Shown here: one piece after another, positions 8,116 through 16,822 of the stretch
How positions within the stretch are numbered: position 1 is the first letter of the stretch
How the letters are laid out: each line of letters opens with the position of its first letter
Source: Streptomyces canus
GTDB taxonomy: Bacteria > Actinomycetota > Actinomycetes > Streptomycetales > Streptomycetaceae
Assembly (NCBI RefSeq): GCF_030815415.1
Contig: NZ_JAUSWW010000001.1
Coordinates: 6,014,001 to 6,078,000 of the forward strand
DNA: 64,000 nt
Direction of reading: 5' to 3'
Translations under genes and position numbers: made by a program
The notes under the pieces: model-generated
The model's input: the letters and a program-made list of their open reading frames with translations, nothing else
Database searches by the model: none
Told to the model about the DNA's origin: nothing

Positions 8116-9558
8116 TCACAGGCACCCCACCTCATCCCCCGTGACCACCCCGAACTCCCCCTGATACGGATCTTCCGCCCGCACCTTGCGCACCTTCTCG
8201 AAGTCCGTCCCGGCGATCACCTTCAGTACCGGTCCCTGCCCCTTCACCGCCCGCAGTTCGCTGCCCGGCAGGGCCGCCGCGAGGGACTTCGCGGAGCGGT
8301 CCCAGCGGGGGTCGTAGGCGACGACCGTGCGCTCGACGGTGCGGTTCGCGGAGGTCACCGGCTGGCGGGTGGTGCGGAAGCCGGTCGCGGCGAGCTGGGA
8401 GTCGACGCGCTTGCCGAGACCGGCGGTGGCGGTGCCGTTCTCGACCTGGACGCGGATCTGCTGCGGGGCCACCCCCACGCGTACGGCCTTGCTCCTGGGC
8501 TTGTGCGCGGCCAGCGGCCTGTCGTCGCGCAGGGCCTGGAAGAGGCGGCCGGACTTCTTCGGGTCCCACTTCAGGGTGGAACCGACGCCCTTCACGGCGT
8601 ATCCCATCCGCCCGATCGGGACCGTGGTGAACTCCGAGGAGGAGGGGGAGAAGCTGCGCATCGCCCGCCCGAGGTCCAGCAGTTCGTCCGTGCCGAAGCC
8701 GTTGTCGGCGCGTACCGAGCCGAGCACGGCCCGGGCGATGTCCCGGAACCTCATCGGGTTCAGCAGGATCCCGGAGGAGGTGGCCCGGTCGATCAGCGCC
8801 GCCATGAACCGCTGCTGGCGCTTCATCCGGCCGAGGTCGGCGGCGCCGTCGATGTGCCGGGAGCGGACGTACTGGAGGGCCTCGCCGCCCATGAGGGTGT
8901 GGGTTCCGGCGGGGAGGTCGAGTCCGGTGTACGCGTCCTTCAGCGGGTCGGCGGTACAGATCTCCACGCCGCCGAGCACGTCTACCGTCTTCATGAAGCT
9001 GGTGAAGTCGACCTCGAGATAGTGGTCGATCTTCACATGGGTCATGTTCTCGACCGTGCGCACGGTGAGGTTCGGGCCGCCCTCCGCGTACGCCGCGTTG
9101 AGCTTGACGGGGTGGCCGTGGTGCGGTTTTCCGGTGGTCTGGTCGGTGTGCGCCGGTGTCATGGCGTACGAGTCGCGCGGCAGGCTCACCACGCTCGCGC
9201 GCTCCCGGTCCTCCGAGATGTGCACGATCATGACCGTGTCGGTGCAGTGGCAGGGGGCGCCGCCGAGCCGGTACTTCAGCCGCTCGGCCTCGGTGATCTT
9301 GTCCCGGCCGTCGGTGCCGACCAGCAGCACGTTCATGCCGTGGCCGGCCCTGGGCCGGTTCTTCATGTCCTTGAAGGGGTCCACGCGCGCGATGTCCGCG
9401 TCCAGGCTCGACAGGACCGCGTGTCCGATCCCGGCCGAGGCGAGGACCACCACGGAGAGCGTCGTGACCACCCGGGCGGCCCAACGGGGTTTGCGCCGTC
9501 GTACGGGCGGCCGTGGTCGGGGCCGGTGCGCGGGGGAGCGGCGGGGCGGCGTGGGCAT
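8116..9558 (-). CDS. LCP family protein with LytR_C domain (2)
   Basis: An LCP ligase of 480 residues. A proline/arginine-rich N-terminus and a membrane helix (VVTTLSVVVLASAGIGHAVL, about residues 27-46) precede the LCP domain, with NVLLVGTDGRD, TDTVMIVHIS, VSLPRDSYA, VKLNAAYAEGGP, IDHYLEVDF and LQYVRSRH. A C-terminal LytR_C-type domain begins at IRVQVENGTATAGLG. The ATG at 9558 has GGAGGTG 7 nt upstream. The frame is open for a further 1.3 kb upstream, but that is antisense to the glycosyltransferase and is not coding. It is divergent from the glycosyltransferase. Confidence 0.92.
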   Translation of the reverse strand: MPTPPRRSPAHRPRPRPPVRRRKPRWAARVVTTLSVVVLASAGIGHAVLSSLDADIARVDPFKDMKNRPRAGHGMNVLLVGTDGRDKITEAERLKYRLGGAPCHCTDTVMIVHISEDRERASVVSLPRDSYAMTPAHTDQTTGKPHHGHPVKLNAAYAEGGPNLTVRTVENMTHVKIDHYLEVDFTSFMKTVDVLGGVEICTADPLKDAYTGLDLPAGTHTLMGGEALQYVRSRHIDGAADLGRMKRQQRFMAALIDRATSSGILLNPMRFRDIARAVLGSVRADNGFGTDELLDLGRAMRSFSPSSSEFTTVPIGRMGYAVKGVGSTLKWDPKKSGRLFQALRDDRPLAAHKPRSKAVRVGVAPQQIRVQVENGTATAGLGKRVDSQLAATGFRTTRQPVTSANRTVERTVVAYDPRWDRSAKSLAAALPGSELRAVKGQGPVLKVIAGTDFEKVRKVRAEDPYQGEFGVVTGDEVGCL

Positions 9559-9684
9559 GGGGGACACCTCCGCGAGGGCCGTACGTGGGATCATCAGCAC
9601 CGTAGGCCCATACGATCTGCGGCCGCCGGAACCACCTGGGCGGGGCGCATCGGTGTCCCCCGTTCGCGGTAACGTGAGCCCCCT

Positions 9685-10713
9685 ATGAACGCCAAGCCCG
9701 ACGTGCAGCTCCCCGCCGTGTCTGTGATCATGCCCGTCCTCAACGAGGAGCGGCACTTGCGCGGAGCCGTCCAAGCGATCCTCGCGCAGGAGTACGCCGG
9801 CGAGATGGAGGTCGTGATCGCCCTCGGTCCGTCCACGGACCGCACGGACGAGATCGCCGCCGAGCTCGTACGCGAAGACCCGCGCGTCCACACCGTCCCC
9901 AACCCGACCGGCCGCACGCCCGCCGCCCTGAACGCCGCGATCAAGGCCTCGCGCCATCCGATCGTCGTCCGCGTCGACGGCCACGGCATGCTCTCCCCGA
10001 ACTACATCGCGACCGCCGTGCGGCTCCTGGAGGAGACCGGCGCGCAGAACGTCGGCGGCATCATGCACGCCGAGGGGGAGAACGACTGGGAGCACGCGGT
10101 CGCCGCCGCGATGACCTCGAAGATCGGGGTCGGCAACGCCGCCTTCCACACGGGTGGCGAGGCCGCGCCCGCCGAGACGGTCTATCTCGGCGTTTTCCGC
10201 CGTGAGGCCCTGGAGCAACAGGGCGGCTACAACGAGGAGTTCATCCGGGCCCAGGACTGGGAGCTGAACTTCCGGATCAGGGAGGCCGGCGGGCTGATCT
10301 GGTTCTCGCCGGAGCTGAAGGTGTCGTACCGGCCGAGGCCGTCGGTGAAGGCGCTCGCCAAGCAGTACAAGGACTACGGCCGCTGGCGGCATGTCGTGGC
10401 CCGCTACCACGCCGGCTCCATCAACCTGCGCTATCTCGCCCCGCCGGTGGCGCTGTGCGCGATCGTGGCCGGTCTGGTGGTCGGCGCGACCCTGACCCCG
10501 CTCGGCTTCGTGATCCCCGGCGGCTACCTCGCGGCGATCGTCCTCGGGTCGCTGCCCGCGGGCAAGGGCCTGCCGCTGAAGGCACGGCTGCAGATCCCCG
10601 TCGCGCTGGCCACCATGCACATGTGCTGGGGCTTCGGCTTCCTGACCAGCCCGAAGTCGCTGGCGAGGCGGGTCATCGCGTCGCGGCGGCCGGCGGTGCT
10701 GACGGAGGCCTAG
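9685..10713 (+). CDS. Glycosyltransferase family 2, membrane-bound
   Basis: A 342-residue GT-A glycosyltransferase. The N-terminal catalytic domain has SVIMPVLNEERHL (residues 12-24), the metal-binding DxD-like VRVDGHG, and the acceptor-side motif AQDWELNFRIREAGG near residue 190. Two or three hydrophobic C-terminal segments (ALCAIVAGLVVGATL and following) anchor it in the membrane. It resembles succinoglycan-type or polyprenyl-dependent transferases. Sitting among LCP genes, it probably builds part of a surface glycopolymer; sugar donor and acceptor cannot be read. It ends at a long hairpin shared with the convergent neighbour. Confidence 0.88.
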   Translation: MNAKPDVQLPAVSVIMPVLNEERHLRGAVQAILAQEYAGEMEVVIALGPSTDRTDEIAAELVREDPRVHTVPNPTGRTPAALNAAIKASRHPIVVRVDGHGMLSPNYIATAVRLLEETGAQNVGGIMHAEGENDWEHAVAAAMTSKIGVGNAAFHTGGEAAPAETVYLGVFRREALEQQGGYNEEFIRAQDWELNFRIREAGGLIWFSPELKVSYRPRPSVKALAKQYKDYGRWRHVVARYHAGSINLRYLAPPVALCAIVAGLVVGATLTPLGFVIPGGYLAAIVLGSLPAGKGLPLKARLQIPVALATMHMCWGFGFLTSPKSLARRVIASRRPAVLTEA

Positions 10714-10720
10714 GACGGTG

Positions 10721-10759
10721 TCGAAGGCCCCCCTCCCGGCGCGGGAGGGGGGCCTTCGA
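10721..10759. terminator. Bidirectional terminator, 17-bp perfect stem
   Basis: Arms at 10721-10737 and 10743-10759 are perfect reverse complements with a 5-nt loop. The hairpin lies between the convergent glycosyltransferase and small secreted protein genes and can serve both. Confidence 0.85.
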
Positions 10760-10769
10760 GGTCCGCGGC

Positions 10770-11189
10770 TCAGTCGCAGTGGACGCCGTAGTCGATGCGC
10801 GTGTAGTTGGAGGCCGCGCGGCCGCCCCAGTCGATGCACTTGCCCGCGGCGGAGAGGTACAGCGGGCCCGCGTAGTACTTGAAGGTGCCGGAGTCCTCCT
10901 CGCTGGACTTCCACACGGCGTCGGTGCGGTGCAGCCGCAGGTTGGCGCCCAGGACCATGGGCGTCCCCTGGGTGTCGCTGACGGTGACGACACAGTTCTT
11001 GCCGCTGGCGCCGCTGTAGGTGAGGTAGGCGGTTCCGTCGCCGACGTCCATGGTGTCGATCACGCTGTAGCCGGACCCGCAGGTACCGGCGTAGGAGGCC
11101 GCCGAGGCGCTTCCGGTGGCGGCGATCGTGCCGGCCGCGGTGAGACCGAGGACGGCCACCGCGGAGCCGATCCGCTTGATCGTGAGCAT
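10770..11189 (-). CDS. Small secreted protein, spore-associated protein A-like
   Basis: A 139-residue exported protein. It has a clear signal peptide (MLTIKRIGSAVAVLGLTAAG..., cleavage likely after SASA near residue 30). The mature part has cysteines in GTCGSGYSVID, GKNCVVTVSD, GKCIDWGG and a C-terminal VHCD, probably forming disulfides. The pattern CGSGY ... YLTY ... NCVVTV ... YYAGPVY-like ... C-x-W-GG resembles Streptomyces spore-associated protein A, from memory of the family, so the assignment is moderate. A CAGGAGC ribosome-binding site precedes the ATG. It follows LCP gene 3 in tandem but is separated from it by a strong hairpin. Confidence 0.75.
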   Translation of the reverse strand: MLTIKRIGSAVAVLGLTAAGTIAATGSASAASYAGTCGSGYSVIDTMDVGDGTAYLTYSGASGKNCVVTVSDTQGTPMVLGANLRLHRTDAVWKSSEEDSGTFKYYAGPLYLSAAGKCIDWGGRAASNYTRIDYGVHCD

Positions 11190-11240
11190 GGTTGAGCTCC
11201 TGTCAGGTGTTACTGCAGAACCGACATGATCATTTCATGA

Positions 11241-11281
11241 ACGGCGAAGGCCCCTTCCGCGGGGGAAGGGGCCTTCGCCGT
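11241..11281 (-). terminator. 18-bp perfect hairpin after LCP gene 3
   Basis: Arms at 11241-11258 and 11264-11281 are perfect complements with a 5-nt loop. The hairpin lies 24 bp downstream of the LCP gene stop and before the next minus-strand gene. Confidence 0.8.
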
Positions 11282-11304
11282 GGGCAAGTTCAGCAGGGGT
11301 CCGG

Positions 11305-12861
11305 CTACCAGGTGAAGTCGGGATTGACGTGCATGCAGGCCTTGGTGTCCGCGCCGTTGAAGGTGTCCTCCGACTCGGGCAGCGAGTCGTCCTCCGCCGC
11401 GGCCTTGTAGGCCGTACCCGAGCGCCAGTCCGCGCCCACGACCAGGGTGACCCCGGAGACGTCCGTCGACTTCTTCACCGAACTCATCGGAATCCCCAGG
11501 GACTTGGCGACCCGCTGGGCATCGCCCTCCAGGTCGGCGCTCGGGTAGCGGACGACCGTCTTGCCCTGGCTGGGAAGCACCGAGGAGTCCGACTTGGCCG
11601 CGGTGAACCCCTTGCCGACGAGGATCCCGGTCACATCGCCGGCCCGCCCCGTCACCGCCGTCTGCGTGCTGGTGCGGGTGCCGTTCCGCACCTGGACGGC
11701 GATCTCGTCGTCTGCGGCGGCCGGATCGTCGGAGGTCTCGTCCTGGGTCTTCTTCTTGTCCTTGCCGTCGAGCGCGATGTCCTCACGGACCAGCCGGAAC
11801 ACCTTCTCCGCTTCCTCCGGCTTGGGCACCACCCGGTTGCCGTCCGAGGCGTACTGCCACGGCATCGTCGTCATGGTGATGCGCTTGCTGGGGACCTGCC
11901 GCAGCTCGTTGCTCAGGTCGTACAGCTTCGTCACGCTGCCCAGACCGTCGTCCACCGTCAGTGCCTCGGTGGCCGTCTCGGCGAGTTTGCGCAGCTTGTT
12001 CGGGCTGCTCAGCGTCGCGTTCTCGCGCAGCTCGCGGACCATCGCGTTCATGTACTGGTGCTGGGCCTTGGCGCGCGCGATGTCGGTGTTGTCCTCGAAG
12101 CCGTACCGCGTGCGCAGCCACTGGAGCGCCTGCTCGCCCTTGATGTACGTGGTGCCCTTCTCCAGCTCCAGGCCCGAGCCCTTGCCCGAGGAGGTGTGCG
12201 AGCGGATGTTGGCGTCCACACAGACCGGTACGCCGCCGATGGCGTCCGCCATCGACACCACGCCCGCGAAGTCGACCATGATGAAGTGGTCGATGTGGAT
12301 GTCGGTGAGCTTCTCCCAGGTCGCCACCGTGCAGCCGGGGCCGCCACGGCCGAGGGAGTCGTTCGTCATCTCCGAGGTGAGCGCCGAGTAGGTCTTGTCG
12401 GTGTCGGGGTCCGTGCACTCGGGTATGTCGACCAGTGTGTCGCGCGGCATGCTGACCACCGACATGTTGGAGCGGTCCGCCGAGACGTGCAACAGCATCT
12501 GGACGTCCGCGCGCGGCGCGGTGTTGTACGTGTCCTTGGCGCCGCCGAGCTTCTGGTTCTCCTTGCTGTTCCGCGCGTCCGAGCCGATCAGCAGGATGTT
12601 CAGAGGGGTCTGCCCGGCGGCGTTCGCCTCCGTCTTGGCCGCTCTGTCCTTGGCGTTGCCGAGGTTCAGGTCGTCCTTCTTGATGTTGCCGTTGAGGTGC
12701 CGGTAGTAGAGATAACCGGCGCCCGCGGTGCCGAGTATCACCACCGACAGCACGATCGCGGACCAGCGCAGGGCGCGACGTGCCCGTCGTCGGCCGTCTT
12801 TTCCGCGCCGTCTCCCGCCGTGCCCGGCCGGCGGCCCCGGGTCCTGCGGTGTGAGGGACAT
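11305..12861 (-). CDS. LCP family protein with LytR_C domain (3)
   Basis: An LCP ligase of 518 residues. An arginine-rich cytoplasmic start and a membrane helix (SAIVLSVVILGTAGAGYLYY) precede the LCP domain, with NILLIGSDAR, ADVQMLLHVS, VSMPRDTLVDIP, IDHFIMVDFAGV, GGVPVCVD and LQWLRTRYGFEDNTDIARAKAQHQYM. The C-terminal LytR_C domain starts at IAVQVRNGT and ends with VSGVTLVVGADWR plus an acidic tail with one Cys. ATG 12861 was chosen because GGAGG lies 5 nt upstream; a TTG at 12906 is in frame. It is a close paralogue of the next gene (13130-14746), and their 3' coding ends are almost identical. Confidence 0.92.
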   Translation of the reverse strand: MSLTPQDPGPPAGHGGRRRGKDGRRRARRALRWSAIVLSVVILGTAGAGYLYYRHLNGNIKKDDLNLGNAKDRAAKTEANAAGQTPLNILLIGSDARNSKENQKLGGAKDTYNTAPRADVQMLLHVSADRSNMSVVSMPRDTLVDIPECTDPDTDKTYSALTSEMTNDSLGRGGPGCTVATWEKLTDIHIDHFIMVDFAGVVSMADAIGGVPVCVDANIRSHTSSGKGSGLELEKGTTYIKGEQALQWLRTRYGFEDNTDIARAKAQHQYMNAMVRELRENATLSSPNKLRKLAETATEALTVDDGLGSVTKLYDLSNELRQVPSKRITMTTMPWQYASDGNRVVPKPEEAEKVFRLVREDIALDGKDKKKTQDETSDDPAAADDEIAVQVRNGTRTSTQTAVTGRAGDVTGILVGKGFTAAKSDSSVLPSQGKTVVRYPSADLEGDAQRVAKSLGIPMSSVKKSTDVSGVTLVVGADWRSGTAYKAAAEDDSLPESEDTFNGADTKACMHVNPDFTW

Positions 12862-13129
12862 CGTGTCCTCCACCGCGGGAACCTCGCCGCGCACACTTTG
12901 CGCCAACTCCCTGCCCTCCCCAGCCTGCGCCTGACGGACTGCCGAGCTCCCCAGCCCGGCGGTCGGCTGTGTGCCTGTCCGCCTCGTCGGAAGCGTACGC
13001 GAGAACCGTTGTCGAATACGTTGTCGAAGCGCTGTTCGAGCTCCGGAACCTGAGCACGCTGCATCATTCTGCAGCCAGTTAGGAGTTTGCTGTGGGGTCC
13101 GGGAAGCCGGCTCGGCCGGACGCCGGCCG

Positions 13130-14746
13130 CTACCAGCGGTACGGCTTGTACACGTCCATGCATTTGCTGCTGTCCGCCCCGTTGAGCTCGTCGGAGGTCG
13201 ACGGCAGGTCCCCGGCCTTCGGGTCGGACTTCTTCGGGTACGTGGTGCCTTCGCGCCAGTCGGCGCCCACGACCAGGGTGACCCCGGAGACGTCCGTCGA
13301 CTTCTTCACCGAACTCAGCGGAATTCCCAGGGACTTGGCGATCCGCTGGGCATCGCCCTCCAGATCCGCGCTCGGATAGCGCACCACGGTCCGCTCCTCG
13401 GCGAGCCCCGCCGTGGTGTCCGCCGACGCGCGGGCGAAGCCCTTCTCCGCCAGCAGCCCGCTGACGGTCCGCGCCCGTCCGTCGACCGGACCGAGCGAGG
13501 AGGACCGCGTGGCGTTCTGCACCAGGACGCCGATCTCGCCGTCCGCCGCCGCCGGATCGTCGGAGACCTTCTCCTCGGCCTTCTTCTTCCCCGAGTCCGT
13601 CCCCTTGTCGTCGAAGGGCACGTCGTCGCGGAGCATCTGCCACATCTTCTCGGCGTCGGCTTCCTGCGGAACCAGGTGGTTCCTGTCCTGCGGATCCTCG
13701 ATGTTCGGCATCGTCGTCATGGTGATCCGGTCCGCCGGCACCGACTTGAGCTGCTTGCTGAGGTCGTACAGCTTCTTCACGCTGCCGATCTCCTCGGAGA
13801 CGTCCAGCGACTTCGTGGCCGCCTCGGCCAGGTCCATCAGGCGCCCGCCGTCGGTGAAGACGTTCTGTTTCTTCAGCGTGCGGATCATCGAGTTCATGTA
13901 CATGTGCTGGGCCCGCGCCCGCAGCGGGTCACTGCCCCACGCGTGCCGGGTGCGCAGCCACTGGAGCGCCTGCTCGCCCTTGATCTCCTTGCGGCCGGCC
14001 TTCATCTTGAGGCCGGAGCCGCCGGACACACCCGGCAGCGGGCGGTCGTGGACGTTCTGGTTCACACAGACCTCGACGCCGCCGACGGCGTCCGCCATGC
14101 GCACCACACCGGCGAAGTCGATCGTCATCCAGTGGTCGATGTAGACCCCGGTGAGGTTCTGCCAGGTCGCCAGCGTGCAGCCGGCCCCGCCGCGGGCCAG
14201 CGTGGTGTTGATGATCTCTCTGGTCGTCGCCGGGTAGACGTCGTCCGTGTCCGGGTCGGTGCACTCGGGGATGGGCACCCGGGTGTCGCGCGGGATGGTC
14301 ACCACGGCGGCGCTCTTGCGGTCCGCGGCCAGGTGGATGAGCATCTGCACATCCCCCAGCGGCGGGTTGCCGCGGTTGTCCTTGCTGCCGCCGAGCTTCA
14401 CGTTCTCGGCGGAGGCACGGCTGTCGGAGCCGATCAGCAGGATGTTCAGCGGGGTCTGCCCGGCCGCGTTCGGCGCGTTCTTCTTCGCCTTGGAGTCGCC
14501 GCTGCTGCGCTCACCCGTGCCGAGGTTGCCGTTGAGGTGCTGGTAGTACAGGTATCCGGCGCCGGCCGTGCCGAGTATCAGCACCGACAGCGTCGTCGCG
14601 GACCACCTCAGCACGCGGTGTTTACGGCGCGGCCGTGCCCGGCGTCTGCCGTGTCTGCTCCCGCTCCCGCTCCCCTCCGCGGCCCCCTCCCGAGCCTGCG
14701 GGACGCCCCCTCGCGTCTGTTCCCCCTGCACACTGGTCTGGGTCAT
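13130..14746 (-). CDS. LCP family protein with LytR_C domain (4)
   Basis: An LCP ligase of 538 residues with the same design as its neighbour. The membrane helix is SATTLSVLILGTAGAGYLYY, and the LCP domain carries NILLIGSDSRAS, GDVQMLIHLA, VTIPRDTRVPIP, IDHWMTIDFAGV, GGVEVCVN and LQWLRTRHAW. The LytR_C domain starts at IGVLVQNAT. The lysine/glutamate linker (GKKKAEEKVSDDPAAADGE) has a counterpart in gene 3. ATG 14746 follows a GGGGAG stretch. It clearly arose by duplication together with gene 3. Confidence 0.92.
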   Translation of the reverse strand: MTQTSVQGEQTRGGVPQAREGAAEGSGSGSRHGRRRARPRRKHRVLRWSATTLSVLILGTAGAGYLYYQHLNGNLGTGERSSGDSKAKKNAPNAAGQTPLNILLIGSDSRASAENVKLGGSKDNRGNPPLGDVQMLIHLAADRKSAAVVTIPRDTRVPIPECTDPDTDDVYPATTREIINTTLARGGAGCTLATWQNLTGVYIDHWMTIDFAGVVRMADAVGGVEVCVNQNVHDRPLPGVSGGSGLKMKAGRKEIKGEQALQWLRTRHAWGSDPLRARAQHMYMNSMIRTLKKQNVFTDGGRLMDLAEAATKSLDVSEEIGSVKKLYDLSKQLKSVPADRITMTTMPNIEDPQDRNHLVPQEADAEKMWQMLRDDVPFDDKGTDSGKKKAEEKVSDDPAAADGEIGVLVQNATRSSSLGPVDGRARTVSGLLAEKGFARASADTTAGLAEERTVVRYPSADLEGDAQRIAKSLGIPLSSVKKSTDVSGVTLVVGADWREGTTYPKKSDPKAGDLPSTSDELNGADSSKCMDVYKPYRW

Positions 14747-14779
14747 CTCCCCGTCCCCTCCCCACCCTGACAGCACTGA

Positions 14780-14821
14780 ACAGGCCTGTCGTACGTCCTG
14801 TTAGACGTACGACAGGCCTGT
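14780..14821 (-). terminator. 18-bp perfect hairpin after LCP gene 5
   Basis: Arms at 14780-14797 and 14804-14821 are perfect reverse complements around a 6-nt loop. The hairpin begins 22 bp past the stop of the LCP gene at 14843. Confidence 0.8.
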
Positions 14822-14842
14822 CAGGTCACACACTTCACACGG

Positions 14843-16591
14843 TCAACTCGCGCACTTGACCTCGTTCGCCGTGGTCTTGTCGACGTTCGCCGGCGCCGCC
14901 GAGGAGTTCATCTTCACCCCGGCGCCCTTGAAGTCCTCGCCCAGCGTCAGCGTCATGGTCGGCAGCCCCTGCGCGTTGGTGACGCTCTCGCCCGGCTTCA
15001 GCGCCGACCCGGACAGCCCCATGATCGCGGCCAGCCGGCGGGCCTGGTCGGCCTGGTCGGGGGCGTACTCCAGGGTCGTCTTCGTCTGCGTCTTGTCGGC
15101 GTTGCCCGCGTTCTCGGACTTGGTCACCCCCGCCTCGGTCTGGAGGTAGGTGAGCTCCTCCTGGGCGCTGCCGCCCGGGGCGCCGCCGTTGAGGATGCGC
15201 ACCCGCACCTCGTCGGCGGCCGACTTGGTGCCCTTCAGCCGGGCGGCGACGGCGGCCTTCTCCTTCTTCTCCTTGGCCTTGACCGCGGTGAAGGAGGTGT
15301 CACTCTTGATCATGTTGAAGACCTGCGAGGCGTTCGGCTCAAGGGGCACGACGGTCGCCTTGACCACCTCGGCCGGGTTGTCCTTGACCGGGACCGTGGT
15401 GAAGGTGAGGTTCTTCATCGGCACCTTCTTCAGCTCCAGCGCCACTTCCTTGAGCGTGCTGGCCTTGCCGATGCCCTTGTCGACGGTGAGCGCCTTGGTG
15501 GCGGCGTTGGCCAGCTTGATCAGCTTGGTGGGGCTGGTGAGGGTGTCGCCCGAGGTCATCTTCCGCATCAGCGAACTCATGAACTGCTGCTGGACCTTGA
15601 TGCGGTCCAGGTCGCCCTGGTTGCCGAAGCTGTGCCGGGTGCGGACGAAGGCGAGTGCTTCCTCGCCCTCGATGGTGTGCTTGCCGGCCGACAGGTTCAG
15701 ATGCGAGTCGGGGTCGTTGACGTCCTTGGCGAGACAGACCTCCACACCGCCCACCGCGCTCGTCAGCGTCTTCACCGCGTTGAAGTCGGCCATCGCGAAG
15801 TGGTTCACGTCGATGCCGGTGAGCTCCTCGACCGTCTTCATGGTGCAGCCGGGGTTGCGTCCGTACTGGCCGAGGCTGGTGTTGAAGCGCTTGTTCTGGG
15901 TGCCCGGGATGACCGCGCCGTCCTTGCCGTCACAGTCGGGCACGTCGACGATCAGGTCGCGCGGGATGCTCATCGCGGTCGCGTTCGTACGGTCCTTGGA
16001 GACGTGCAGCAGGATGTTGGTGTCGGCGTGCCCGACGCTCCCCTTGTCGCCGTAGCCCTCGTTGCCCCCGCCGGTCCGCTTGTCGGTGCCGATGATCAGG
16101 ATGTTGAAGGCCTCGTCCTTGCTGAAGCCGCTGTCGGCCACGGAGCCGACGTCCTCGGTGGTGACGTTGCCCTCGAGGTGCTTGAGGTACAGATAGGCGG
16201 CGCCGGCCGTGCCGATCAGGACGAACGCCATGACGCCGCCGGTCCACACGACGGCCTTCTTGGCCTTCGACTTCTTCTTGACCGGCCGCCGGTTGCGCCG
16301 GCCCGGCAGCGGTTCCTCGGGCGCGCCACGGCGTCTGCGAGGCGGCGGCACGTCACGGCCGGGCGCCTCGGCGGGTGCCGTACGGCCCGGGGCCGCCGAC
16401 CTGCTGCGCGTCGCTCCGCCCGCAGAGCCTCCTCCGCCGCCGGAGCGGGGAGCGGATCTACGAGGTCCTGGCACCGGCGATTGCGGTGCGGAAGGAGTCA
16501 GTCGCAGTTCGTATTCGCCAGTGGTCGGATTGAGCACCCACTGGTCTGCGGGGTCGATGTCGTCCGCCCGCCCACGGCCTTGCGCGTCCAC
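14843..16591 (-). CDS. LCP family protein with LytR_C domain (5)
   Basis: The longest LCP ligase here, 582 residues. It begins with a 115-residue cytoplasmic region rich in Pro, Arg and Lys, including the motif DQWVLNPTTGEYELRL, followed by a basic stretch and a membrane helix (VVWTGGVMAFVLIGTAGAAYLYL). LCP blocks are NILIIGTDKRTG, ADTNILLHVS, MSIPRDLIVDVPDC, VNHFAMADFNAV, GGVEVCLA and LAFVRTRHSF with DLDRIKVQQQFM. The LytR_C domain starts at VRVRILNGG. The GTG start at 16591 has GGAGG 11 nt upstream. It is more divergent from genes 3 and 4 than they are from each other. Confidence 0.92.
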   Translation of the reverse strand: MDAQGRGRADDIDPADQWVLNPTTGEYELRLTPSAPQSPVPGPRRSAPRSGGGGGSAGGATRSRSAAPGRTAPAEAPGRDVPPPRRRRGAPEEPLPGRRNRRPVKKKSKAKKAVVWTGGVMAFVLIGTAGAAYLYLKHLEGNVTTEDVGSVADSGFSKDEAFNILIIGTDKRTGGGNEGYGDKGSVGHADTNILLHVSKDRTNATAMSIPRDLIVDVPDCDGKDGAVIPGTQNKRFNTSLGQYGRNPGCTMKTVEELTGIDVNHFAMADFNAVKTLTSAVGGVEVCLAKDVNDPDSHLNLSAGKHTIEGEEALAFVRTRHSFGNQGDLDRIKVQQQFMSSLMRKMTSGDTLTSPTKLIKLANAATKALTVDKGIGKASTLKEVALELKKVPMKNLTFTTVPVKDNPAEVVKATVVPLEPNASQVFNMIKSDTSFTAVKAKEKKEKAAVAARLKGTKSAADEVRVRILNGGAPGGSAQEELTYLQTEAGVTKSENAGNADKTQTKTTLEYAPDQADQARRLAAIMGLSGSALKPGESVTNAQGLPTMTLTLGEDFKGAGVKMNSSAAPANVDKTTANEVKCAS

Positions 16592-16822
16592 GGTTGTCTG
16601 AATCCTCCGTCGGGGCCACGCGGCGCCTTCCCCCTCAAAGGCGCTCGGGTCTCGGTCACCCTGTGCCCGACCTCAGGAAGACCTGATGGCCGGATGCACA
16701 GGACCGCTCACACTATCCGGCCAGTTCATCGTCAAGCGACGACGGTGACAAATTCCACGTCCCTACAACTGGTCAATCCGCCCCATTTCCTTGAACACCT
16801 GTACGTCGCCTTGGCAATCGCT

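Noticed and set aside
8116..10914. A 932-residue open frame on the minus strand
   Set aside because: Only the part from 9558 down is the LCP gene. The upstream part is antisense to the clearly coding glycosyltransferase and has shadow-type composition.
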